The notes beneath the pieces were generated by a model. The model was not told the DNA's origin. It saw only the letters and a program-made list of their open reading frames with translations, and did not search any database. DNA of 64,000 nucleotides from Luteolibacter luteus (GTDB lineage Bacteria > Verrucomicrobiota > Verrucomicrobiia > Verrucomicrobiales > Akkermansiaceae): NCBI RefSeq assembly GCF_012913485.1, contig NZ_CP051774.1, forward strand, positions 2,170,001 through 2,234,000. The letters are read 5' to 3'. Positions 9,179-16,267 of this stretch are shown piece after piece (position 1 is the first letter of the stretch; the number at the start of each line of letters is the position of its first letter). Position numbers and translations under genes: made by a program.

Positions 9179-9223
9179 GCCTGCGGGGAAAGGTTGACGT
9201 CTCCAAACCCGCAGGCCCTTTTT
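9179..9223 (+). terminator. rho-independent terminator between convergent metal genes
   Basis: A perfect 9-bp stem (GCCTGCGGG at 9179-9187, CCCGCAGGC at 9208-9216) with a 20-base loop, followed by a T run at 9219-9223. It closes the czc-like operon. On the other strand the stem is followed by a T-rich CTCTTTGTTT stretch, so it may also serve the convergent transcription unit ending at 9230 poorly or not at all, because that gene's stop lies just before it. Confidence 0.85.
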
Positions 9224-9229
9224 AATTTC

Positions 9230-10447
9230 TCAATGCTGATGCAATCCCTGCAGCCCCTGCCACCCGTGCCAGGCCATGTAGCAGGCAAGCAGCACGAGCA
9301 GGGCGCTCGAGAAATAAGGAGCCTTCCGGATAAAGTTTCCGAAGCCTTTGAAGCGTTTCTCAGCATGCCGCACGCTCCACGCTGCTGCCGCGCCTACCGA
9401 GACCATCGTTAGCGCCAGCCCGAAGCTGAAAGCCGCCACCAAGGCGAAGCCCAGCGTGTATTGCTTCACCTGCATGCAGACCAGCAGGACGGTAAGCGCG
9501 GCAGGACAGGGCATCAGGCCGCCCGTGAGGCCGAAGAGAATGATCTGCGGCGTGGTCACCGTCCGGTTCGCAAAGCGCCTGCGGATGTCCTCCGCGTGAG
9601 CCGCCTCGTGCGCGTCCTGATACTCGTCCTCACTTTCGTCGTGATGGTGGTGGTGGTGACCGTGGTCATGCCCATGACCGTGAGCATGCTCGTGATCATG
9701 ATGATGGTGGTGACCATGAGCATGATCATGAGAGTGCCCGTGATCGTGCCCATCTTCTCTGAAGGACACCTTGTAGCGATGCGAGTGATCGTGATGCGAA
9801 ACCTCGATCGAAAGCTCGAACTCATGCGGCTCGGGGACTTCTTCCACCGACTCTAGAAAGCCCTCCTTCGTCACGAAATGGAACACCTGCTTGCTCCCGT
9901 CAGACCGGGTGGTCTCGACTTCCACCGAGGAAGGATCCGGCACCTTCGTTTTTCCATGCTCGCTGAACTTGAGGCGGAAGACCGGCGGCACGCCGTCCTC
10001 AAAAACGGCAAGCTCGATGATCCCGTGCCCCGTATTGATCACCTTCGCACCCTCTTCGGCATGGTGATGATGGTGCTGGTGATGCGCCGCCACATCCCTG
10101 CGGGTCCGCCAGAACATCCAGATCGCGAAACAGAGGATAATGATTCCGGAGGCGATCTGGAAATAGGGCTCTGTCGCCTCTGCGCTCCACTTGCTCCCGA
10201 AGCGCAAGGCCAGCGCGGCGAGCGCCCAGATCACCAGCGAGTGCGAGATCGCGGCGGAAACTCCCAGCAGCACCGCCTGCAGGATGGTGCCGCGGATCGC
10301 GATGATAAAGGCAGCCATCATCGTCTTCGAGTGCCCCGGCTCCGCCCCGTGCAAGGCACCGAGCAAAATCGCAGTCGGAATGAAAACCCAGAGATTCGTC
10401 GCGCCACCGGCCAGTGCTTGGGATAAATCGGTCACAGGAAGGACCAT
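9230..10447 (-). CDS. rcnA: RcnA/NicO-family nickel-cobalt efflux protein with long His-rich loop
   Basis: An inner-membrane exporter of Ni(II)/Co(II). The first TM region carries HGAEPGHSKTMMAAF (His33 and His39), the NicO/RcnA signature, and a second TM block has GLTGGLMPCPAALTVLL. The central cytoplasmic or periplasmic loop is very long. It contains a beta-rich segment (VFEDGVPPVFRLKF ... PEPHEFELSIEV) and then a run of His-Asp-Gly-His repeats with HHHHHH. At 405 aa it is much longer than E. coli RcnA (about 270 aa). It is transcribed away from a CsoR/RcnR-family repressor 81 bases away, the classic rcnA-rcnR arrangement. Metal specificity for Ni/Co is inferred from the family. Confidence 0.88.
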   Translation of the reverse strand: MVLPVTDLSQALAGGATNLWVFIPTAILLGALHGAEPGHSKTMMAAFIIAIRGTILQAVLLGVSAAISHSLVIWALAALALRFGSKWSAEATEPYFQIASGIIILCFAIWMFWRTRRDVAAHHQHHHHHAEEGAKVINTGHGIIELAVFEDGVPPVFRLKFSEHGKTKVPDPSSVEVETTRSDGSKQVFHFVTKEGFLESVEEVPEPHEFELSIEVSHHDHSHRYKVSFREDGHDHGHSHDHAHGHHHHHDHEHAHGHGHDHGHHHHHHDESEDEYQDAHEAAHAEDIRRRFANRTVTTPQIILFGLTGGLMPCPAALTVLLVCMQVKQYTLGFALVAAFSFGLALTMVSVGAAAAWSVRHAEKRFKGFGNFIRKAPYFSSALLVLLACYMAWHGWQGLQGLHQH

Positions 10448-10464
10448 ACCCCCTACCCCCTTAT
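10446..10464. promoter_or_regulatory. candidate operator of the CsoR/RcnR-family repressor
   Basis: ATACCCCCTACCCCCTTAT contains two C5 tracts in direct repeat, each preceded by TA, in the 81-base space between the divergent exporter and repressor genes. CsoR/RcnR-type repressors bind A-tract/G-C-tract DNA of the TA-CCCC kind. The site overlaps the start codon of the exporter, so binding would block it directly. Assignment is inference. Confidence 0.4.
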
Positions 10465-10528
10465 CGACAAGCCGGGAATTGCGTGATTTACTTTCCTACT
10501 TCAAGACCCCTCCGTCCCACCGACCGAC

Positions 10529-10804
10529 ATGCATCTGGATTCCTACGAAGAGAAAAAGGCGTTGAAAATGCGCCTCCGGAAAATCGCCGGCCAAGTCGCC
10601 GCTATCGAGAAGATGGTGGAGGAGGACCAAGAGGTTCCGGACGTCCTGATGCAGGTGGTTTCGGTAAGGAAGGCGCTCAAGTCCTTCTCGGAAGTTCTCA
10701 TCCGCCAGCACGCGCACGAATGCCTCGAGCACACCCCGGACGCCGAGCTGAGCCGGAGAAAAATGCGAGAACTGCTGAAGGTTCTGGAGCGCTATATCGA
10801 GTGA
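10529..10804 (+). CDS. CsoR/RcnR-family (DUF156) metal-sensing transcriptional repressor
   Basis: A 91 aa all-helical repressor of the CsoR/RcnR/FrmR family. The core KMRLRKIAGQVAAIEKMVEED and VLMQVVSVRKALKSF matches the family helices, ending in LKVLERYIE. At the metal site, His61 and Cys65 (HAHEC) occupy the second and third CsoR ligand positions, but the first ligand, Cys36 in CsoR and Cys35 in RcnR, is Val36 here. His2 and His63 are other possible ligands. It is divergent from the NicO exporter and upstream of a Cys-rich secreted protein, so it probably controls both. Whether it senses Ni, Co, Cu or Zn cannot be decided from the sequence. Confidence 0.88.
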   Translation: MHLDSYEEKKALKMRLRKIAGQVAAIEKMVEEDQEVPDVLMQVVSVRKALKSFSEVLIRQHAHECLEHTPDAELSRRKMRELLKVLERYIE

Positions 10805-10820
10805 AACGGGAGCAAGGCTT

Positions 10821-10833
10821 GGGGAATATCCCC
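10821..10833. promoter_or_regulatory. inverted repeat GGGGA-ATA-TCCCC upstream of the Cys-rich gene
   Basis: A perfect 5-bp G/C-tract inverted repeat with a 3-base spacer, directly before a TTGACC hexamer at 10834. It lies between the repressor gene and the Cys-rich gene. G/C-tract palindromes suit CsoR-family binding; a short hairpin role is an alternative. Confidence 0.35.
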
Positions 10834-10871
10834 TTGACCCCTGACTCCCACCGGTGCGACTGATAACGAAG

Positions 10872-11273
10872 ATGCGACGGGTGATTGCAGCATTCTTGCT
10901 GGCTTGCCTCGGGATGATTATCCCGTTGGCTGGCTCCCCCGTGCGTTTCTGCGTCTTGGATCACAAGGTGCTGATCCAGGGATCTGACACCTGCAGCAAG
11001 GAATCGAAGAAGAAGTCATGCTGCCCGGACTGCCGTGAAAAGAAGAGCGAGGGCGATCCTTGCTGCCTGGAGGTCGATCACCTCCCCGATGCCACGCCGC
11101 CCGCCTCGCCGGACAGCGTGCCACCGGCCTTGGTGATGGATCTTCCGGAACCAATGTTCATGGCGCCGGTAATGGCACCCGTGGTGGAGCAGGTCTTCAT
11201 CGCGGCGACGCCGATCCGGGGGCCTGATACTCCCACGGCGCATCGAGCCGTGCTCGGAATCTGGAGACTGTAA
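10872..11273 (+). CDS. Cys-rich exported protein, uncharacterised, in metal-resistance context
   Basis: A 133 aa protein. The ATG at 10872 begins a signal-like segment (MRRVIAAFLLACLGMIIPLAG); a GTG 18 bases upstream is in frame. The mature part has seven Cys clustered as RFC, DTC, SCCPDC and DPCC, mixed with Lys, and a Pro/Met-rich tail (MFMAPVMAPVVEQVF). The vicinal Cys pairs suggest soft-metal binding or disulphides. It lies 67 bases after the metal-sensing repressor and ends before a terminator, so the two probably form one unit. I do not recognise a family. Confidence 0.65.
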   Translation: MRRVIAAFLLACLGMIIPLAGSPVRFCVLDHKVLIQGSDTCSKESKKKSCCPDCREKKSEGDPCCLEVDHLPDATPPASPDSVPPALVMDLPEPMFMAPVMAPVVEQVFIAATPIRGPDTPTAHRAVLGIWRL

Positions 11274-11300
11274 AGACGGCGGCCTTCCCCGCTCGTTCGT

Positions 11301-11325
11301 GGCCATGCCTTCGCGTGGCCCTTTT
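11301..11325 (+). terminator. rho-independent terminator after the Cys-rich gene
   Basis: An 8-bp stem GGCCATGC/GCGTGGCC (one G-T wobble) closed by a CTTC tetraloop at 11301-11320, followed by CTTTT. It separates the repressor/Cys-rich unit from the downstream ABC exporter operon. Confidence 0.6.
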
Positions 11326-11366
11326 GCCTGCCCGTTTCGCAGGCGCAGTTTCACTGATTCCCTTTC

Positions 11367-12731
11367 ATGACCCCTTCCCTTGATTCTCTGACCCGCCCGG
11401 AAAGTGGCGGAACGCCCGCCAGGCGAATGCCTGCCTGGCTGATCCCTTCGGGCATTGCCCTTGGATTTGCTGTCCTCTTCCTCGCCCTTTTCAGGGACCG
11501 CTTGCTTCCCGCCCCGGACGTCAAAACCGCCGTGGTGCTCACCACCACCGGCGATGCGAAGAACGCGTCGGCCTCCGCCTCACCCGGAAACATGCTTTTC
11601 CAAGCCAGCGGCTGGATTGAAGCGGATCCGCTGCCGGTCAAAGCCACCGCCCTGATCGATGGCGTCGTCGACAAGGTGATGGTCCTGGAGGGCCAACTGG
11701 TGAAAGAAGGCGATCCACTCGCCACGCTGATCGATGCCGATGCCAAACTCGCTCTTGCTGCCGCAGAACGACAACACGCTGCCATGGTCTCCGAGTGCGA
11801 GGCTCACCAAGCCTCCATCGAGACTCTGAAGAAGAAACTGGAGGGCGCGGCCACCCGGATCACCGCGGCCAGAAGCTCCGAGGACGAGGCAGAGGATCGC
11901 TATTCCCGGATCAAGAACCTCAAGTCTGCCATCTCCGAATCGGACATCGTCTCCGCTCGTCTCCGCTATGAGCGGGAGCGCTCCCTCCATCTCGCAGCCC
12001 AAGCCGAGGCCGCGGAACTGGAAGCCGAGATCAACCGGGTCAATCTGGAAACCAAGGCCAAGGGCGATGGCATCGATGGCGCATGGGTCGCTGTCCAAAA
12101 GGCCAAGCTGACCCTTGAGCGAACCAAGATCCCGTCCCCCATCAGTGGCCGGGTGCTGCGCCTGAATGCCGCTCCCGGACAGAAGAAGATGCTACAGATG
12201 GACGAAGCCGAAAGCTCCACCATCGCCACGCTCTACGATCCCGCGAAGCTCCAGGTGCGCGTGGATGTCCCGCTCGCCGATGCCGCAAACCTGAGCGTGG
12301 GCCAGAAAGCGAAGATCCGTTGCGGACTCCTGCCCGACAAGATCTTCGAAGGCGAGGTCACCCGCATCACCGGTGAGGCAGATCTCCAACGCAATACGCT
12401 GCAAGCAAAGGTCCGCATCCTCGATCCCATCGACCAACTCCGCCCGGAAATGCTCTGCCGCGTCGAATTCATGGGGAATGCCTCCATGCTCACCCAAGCC
12501 GGCGGTGCGCTCGCCACCTGGATTCCGCAGGAAGCTGTGGCCGATGGGGCGGCATGGGTCTGCGATCCCGAAAGCAAACGCGTGAGCAAGCGCAGCATCC
12601 AAGCCAGCAACGAAACCCGCGAAGGCATGGTCCGCATCTCGGAGGGCCTGAAGCCCGGCGAGCATGTCGTCCTTTCACCCCAAGGCCTCGATGAAGGCCA
12701 GCGCGTCAACCCCAGCCTTGTCACCCAATGA
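11367..12731 (+). CDS. HlyD/MacA-family membrane fusion protein of an ABC exporter
   Basis: The periplasmic adaptor of a MacAB/DevBCA-like exporter (454 aa). An N-terminal TM anchor (about residues 23-42, AWLIPSGIALGFAVLFLALF) is followed by a lipoyl half (ATALIDGVVDKVMVLEGQLV) and a long coiled-coil hairpin (AAERQHAAMVSECEAHQ ... ERERSLHLAAQAEAAELEAEI). The second lipoyl half follows (TKIPSPISGRVLRLNAAPGQ), then beta-barrel and membrane-proximal domains (VRISEGLKPGEHVVLSPQGL). Its stop overlaps the ATPase start (ATGA at 12728). No dedicated outer-membrane channel is encoded here; the CzcC-like protein upstream could serve. Substrate is unknown; metal-complex or envelope-stress export is inferred from context. 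Confidence 0.85.
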   Translation: MTPSLDSLTRPESGGTPARRMPAWLIPSGIALGFAVLFLALFRDRLLPAPDVKTAVVLTTTGDAKNASASASPGNMLFQASGWIEADPLPVKATALIDGVVDKVMVLEGQLVKEGDPLATLIDADAKLALAAAERQHAAMVSECEAHQASIETLKKKLEGAATRITAARSSEDEAEDRYSRIKNLKSAISESDIVSARLRYERERSLHLAAQAEAAELEAEINRVNLETKAKGDGIDGAWVAVQKAKLTLERTKIPSPISGRVLRLNAAPGQKKMLQMDEAESSTIATLYDPAKLQVRVDVPLADAANLSVGQKAKIRCGLLPDKIFEGEVTRITGEADLQRNTLQAKVRILDPIDQLRPEMLCRVEFMGNASMLTQAGGALATWIPQEAVADGAAWVCDPESKRVSKRSIQASNETREGMVRISEGLKPGEHVVLSPQGLDEGQRVNPSLVTQ

Positions 12732-13405
12732 GCGAACCGATGATCCAATGCCGCGGCCTGTCAAAGAGCTACCGCAAGGGCAACAACGTGGTCACACCGC
12801 TGGAGAAGCTGGACCTCGATGTCCCGCGCGGAGAATTCCTCGCGCTGATGGGGCCCTCGGGTTCTGGCAAGACCACGCTTCTGAATCTGCTCTCCGGCAT
12901 CGACTCGCCGACTGAAGGCTCGCTGGTCATTGCCGGCAAGGAACTCGCAAAGCTTTCCCGCCGGGAACTGACGAAGTGGCGGGCATCCCAAGTCGGCTAT
13001 ATCTTCCAGCTCTACCATCTGGTGCCGGTCTTGACCGCCTTCGAGAATGTCGAACTGCCACTGCTGCTCTCGCCGATGTCGAAGAAGGAGCGCCACGTCC
13101 GCGTGGAATCCGCACTCTCACTCGTCGGTCTGCATGACCGGATGCATCACACGCCCACCGAACTCTCCGGCGGCCAGGAACAACGCGTCGCGATCGCCCG
13201 GGCGCTGGTGGCCAATCCTTCACTTTTGGTAGCCGACGAACCCACTGGCGACCTTGATCGCGAATCCGCGACCCGGATCCTGGATCTGCTGAAGCAGCTC
13301 TCCCGCGAGCACGGCAAGACCATCGTGATGGTGACCCACGATCCCCGCGCTGCCGAGTCCGCGGACCGCACCCTTCACCTTGAGAAAGGACTCCTCGTAT
13401 CATGA
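12728..13405 (+). CDS. ABC transporter ATP-binding protein, MacB/LolD-type
   Basis: The cytoplasmic ATPase (225 aa) of the exporter. It carries Walker [10 protein letters not shown] (about residues 42-50), the Q-loop region [20 protein letters not shown], signature [15 protein letters not shown], Walker [13 protein letters not shown] and the H-loop VMVTHD. The [11 protein letters not shown] segment is characteristic of MacB/LolD/FtsE-like ATPases that partner FtsX-fold permeases. It overlaps the adaptor gene upstream and the first permease downstream by 4 bases each, which indicates coupled translation. Confidence 0.93.
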   Translation: MSEPMIQCRGLSKSYRKGNNVVTPLEKLDLDVPRGEFLALMGPSGSGKTTLLNLLSGIDSPTEGSLVIAGKELAKLSRRELTKWRASQVGYIFQLYHLVPVLTAFENVELPLLLSPMSKKERHVRVESALSLVGLHDRMHHTPTELSGGQEQRVAIARALVANPSLLVADEPTGDLDRESATRILDLLKQLSREHGKTIVMVTHDPRAAESADRTLHLEKGLLVS

Positions 13406-14550
13406 ACTGGATCCTGAATCTGCTGAAGCTCTCCTGGACGCAGCTGGTGCGTCACAAGGTGCGTTCACTTCTGACAGTGCTGGGCGTGGCCTCGGGCATG
13501 TTCCTCTACACCGCGGTGGAAACCCTTCAGCGTTCACTTGCCAAGGCGACCGAAGCGAGCGCCGCGGACACGACGCTGGTGGTCTATCGCCAGAACCGCT
13601 TTTGCCCTTCGGCGAGCCGCTTGCCCGAGCACTATGCCGACGAGATCCGGCAGATTGACGGCGTTCGCGAGGTGATCCCGGTGCAGATCGTCGTGAACAA
13701 CTGCGGTGCGTCGCTAGACGTGATCACCTTCCGTGGTGTGCCTGACGACCAGTTCGCCAAGTTCGCGCCGGAGATCCAGATCATCGATGGAAGCATGGCG
13801 GAATGGCAGAAGCGCGGGGATGGAGCCTTGGTAGGCGAGGTCTTCGCCAATCGGCGTGGCTTGAAGCCTGGAGATCGCTTCGATGGAGCCGGTGTGACCG
13901 TCACGGTCTCGGGGATCCTGCGCTCCCCTTTCCCGCAGGATAACAACGTCGCGTATGTGAAGCTGCCTTTCCTGCAACAGGCATCGAAGGCGGGCCTCGG
14001 TGTAGTCACGCAGTTCAATGTCAGGGTGAATTCGTCAAAAGATCTCGCCCCCGTGGCCAAGGCGATCGATGAGCGTTTCCACTCCGATCAGCAGCCGACC
14101 GACACGAGACCCGAGAAAGCTTTCTTCGCGGAGACCGCCGGGGAACTCATCCAGATCATCGGCTTCACCCGTTGGCTCGGCGTCGGCGCCGTGCTTGCAG
14201 TGACCGCATTGGTGGCGAATGCGCTGCTACTGGTCGTGCGCGGTCGCGTGAAAGAAAATGCGGTGCTCCGCACCCTCGGCTACCCGGGACGAGCCATCGC
14301 CTGTCTGGTGGTAGGTGAAGGCGGCATGCTCGGGCTGATCGGCGGGATTGCCGGTGTGGGTCTCTCCGCCGCGTTTCTCCGCTGGCAGAGCTTCACGATG
14401 GGGAACGAGGGACAAACGCTGGCGATCCAGCCGGACACTACCGTGATTTCCACCGGCATCCTCTCGGCCCTCATCTTGGGTGTCCTTGCGTCGCTGTGGC
14501 CTGCTTTCCAAGCGATGACCCAGCCAATCGTTAAAAACCTCCGAGGCTGA
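13402..14550 (+). CDS. FtsX-like ABC transporter permease (first of two)
   Basis: A 382 aa inner-membrane permease with one N-terminal TM helix (VRSLLTVLGVASGMFLYTAV), a large periplasmic MacB-type core domain (VREVIPVQIVVNNCGASLDVITFRG ... GDRFDGAGVTVTVSGIL) and three C-terminal TM helices of the FtsX fold (WLGVGAVLAVTALVANALLLVV ... ILSALILGVLASLWPAFQA). It contains RVKENAVLRTLGYPGRAIACLVVGEG, the conserved cytoplasmic loop of this fold. It is coupled to the ATPase by a 4-base overlap and to the second permease by a 1-base gap, so the two probably heterodimerise. Confidence 0.9.
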   Translation: MNWILNLLKLSWTQLVRHKVRSLLTVLGVASGMFLYTAVETLQRSLAKATEASAADTTLVVYRQNRFCPSASRLPEHYADEIRQIDGVREVIPVQIVVNNCGASLDVITFRGVPDDQFAKFAPEIQIIDGSMAEWQKRGDGALVGEVFANRRGLKPGDRFDGAGVTVTVSGILRSPFPQDNNVAYVKLPFLQQASKAGLGVVTQFNVRVNSSKDLAPVAKAIDERFHSDQQPTDTRPEKAFFAETAGELIQIIGFTRWLGVGAVLAVTALVANALLLVVRGRVKENAVLRTLGYPGRAIACLVVGEGGMLGLIGGIAGVGLSAAFLRWQSFTMGNEGQTLAIQPDTTVISTGILSALILGVLASLWPAFQAMTQPIVKNLRG

Positions 14551-14551
14551 T

Positions 14552-15703
14552 ATGCTGCCTTTCAACTATGCGGTGCGGAACCTCTTCCGCTCAAAATCTC
14601 GGCTGCTTCAGACCATCGGGGGCAGTGCCCTGGTGGTGCTGCTGGTCATGGCCGCGGTGGCCATCAATGCGGGGATGAAACGCGTGCTCTCCGCCTCCGG
14701 TTCGCCGCACAATGTCATCTTCGTCGGCGCGGGGTCGGAGGAGAGCATCCAGCGCAGCGAGGTCGCAGAGACCGCCGCAGGGATCGCCGAAGCGGCGGTG
14801 CCGGGCATCAATGAGACCCTCGGTGTTCGCGCCGTCTCCAACGAGATCCACTACATGAACTTCGTCGATCTCGAGGGAGGCATCCGCAAGCAAGCAATGT
14901 TCCGCGGAGTCACGGGGCAGGCCCTGAGGGTTCACCCCGAGGTCCGGGTGACCGAGGGCAGTTTCCCTGCCGCCGGGCAGGTGATGGTTGGCCGGCTTGC
15001 ATGGCGGAAGCTGGGCATCGGCGAGAACGCCCTGAAGCCCGGAAAGACCATCGTGCTGGATGGCCAAAAGCTGACGATATCCGGCAGCTTTGCAGCCCCC
15101 GGCACGGTGCTTGAATCGGAAATCTGGGCCACGCTCGGCGATCTCCGGGTTCTCGCGAAACGTGACACCGTGTCCTGCGTGGTGCTGCGGCTCGACAATC
15201 CCGAGGACTTTTCCGAAGCCGATCTTTTCGCCAAGCAGCGCCTCGATCTGGAACTCAGCGCTCTGCGGGAAAGCGACTACTACGCGCGACTTAGCACCTT
15301 CTTCAAGCCGCTGCGCGCGATGACCTGGATCACCGCGGGCCTCATCGCTGCCGGAGCGCTCTTCGGCGGGATCAATACGCTCTACGCGGCTTTCGCCTCA
15401 CGGGTCAGGGAAATGGCGACACTTCAGGCGATCGGCTTCGGCCGTGGCTCGCTGCTCGCCAGCTTGATTCAGGAAAGTACCCTCGCCTGCCTGACCGGCG
15501 CTTTGCTCGCCTCGGTGATTGCAGTGCTGCTGCTGGATGGCCGCACCATTCCTTTCTCGATCGGTGCCTTCACCCTCGAGATCAGCCCGGCAGTCGCCAT
15601 CACTGGCGTTCTCACGGGCCTGCTCCTCGGCTTGATCGGTGCGCTTCCGCCGGCGATCCGCTGCCTGAAGCCCGCCCTTCCCACTGCTCTTCGATCTTCT
15701 TGA
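14552..15703 (+). CDS. FtsX-like ABC transporter permease (second of two)
   Basis: A 383 aa paralogue-like partner with the same topology: N-terminal TM (LLQTIGGSALVVLLVMAAVAI), periplasmic core (EIHYMNFVDLEGGIRKQAMFRGV ... GKTIVLDGQKLTISGSFAAPGT) and three C-terminal TM helices (AMTWITAGLIAAGALFGGINTLYAAF ... VAITGVLTGLLLGLIGALPPAI). The loop REMATLQAIGFGRGSLLASLIQES matches the FtsX signature. With the preceding genes it completes an adaptor-ATPase-permease-permease exporter. Confidence 0.9.
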   Translation: MLPFNYAVRNLFRSKSRLLQTIGGSALVVLLVMAAVAINAGMKRVLSASGSPHNVIFVGAGSEESIQRSEVAETAAGIAEAAVPGINETLGVRAVSNEIHYMNFVDLEGGIRKQAMFRGVTGQALRVHPEVRVTEGSFPAAGQVMVGRLAWRKLGIGENALKPGKTIVLDGQKLTISGSFAAPGTVLESEIWATLGDLRVLAKRDTVSCVVLRLDNPEDFSEADLFAKQRLDLELSALRESDYYARLSTFFKPLRAMTWITAGLIAAGALFGGINTLYAAFASRVREMATLQAIGFGRGSLLASLIQESTLACLTGALLASVIAVLLLDGRTIPFSIGAFTLEISPAVAITGVLTGLLLGLIGALPPAIRCLKPALPTALRSS

Positions 15704-15721
15704 ATCCATCCACGAACCAAC

Positions 15722-16267
15722 ATGAAACCAAGCATCATCATCCTCGCTGCTGCAGCGGCTCTTCTCGCCTCCTGCAAGGAAAAGGAAGCCACCAAAGCCG
15801 AATCCGCACCAGCAACGAGCTCTGCCGCTCCTAGCGCCGAACTCTCCAAGATCCTGGCCGCAGCCCCTTCCGGGGAAGCCAAGGCGATCCACGTCGTCCG
15901 CACTTCGGTGAAGCCCGGCGACGAGATCACGATCTCCGGCAAGATCATGGGGACCGAGTCCCCCTTCGTCTCCGGCCGCGCCGCCTTCGTCCTCGGTGAC
16001 ACCGAGACACTCACTCCTTGCAATGAGCAGCCCGGCGACGAGTGCAAGACCCCATGGGACGTCTGCTGCGAGACCTCTGAAGAGATCAAGGCAGGCACCG
16101 CCACCATCCAGATCGTGGGAGCCGATGGCCGCGTGCTGAAGGAGAACCTCGAAGGCACCGGTGGCTTGGCAAAACTCGCCAAGGTCACCGTGACCGGGAA
16201 GGTCGCCGAAGGCTCAACGGCGGATGCACTTGTGGTGAACGCGACCGCGATCAAGGCAGGAGACTAA
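15722..16267 (+). CDS. lipoprotein of the ABC exporter operon, possible OB-fold domain
   Basis: A 181 aa protein with a lipoprotein signal (IIILAAAAALLASC, lipid-modified Cys at residue 19), an Ala/Glu/Lys/Ser linker and a beta-rich domain. In that domain VKPGDEITISGKIMG and LAKVTVTGKVAEGSTADALVVNATAI look like OB-fold strands. Four Cys (TPCNE, DECKTPWDVCCET) lie in the middle and may bind metal or form disulphides. It follows the second permease by 18 bases and ends exactly where the convergent TPR gene's stop begins, with no intergenic base. Function unknown; a periplasmic accessory of the exporter is inferred. Confidence 0.7.
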   Translation: MKPSIIILAAAAALLASCKEKEATKAESAPATSSAAPSAELSKILAAAPSGEAKAIHVVRTSVKPGDEITISGKIMGTESPFVSGRAAFVLGDTETLTPCNEQPGDECKTPWDVCCETSEEIKAGTATIQIVGADGRVLKENLEGTGGLAKLAKVTVTGKVAEGSTADALVVNATAIKAGD

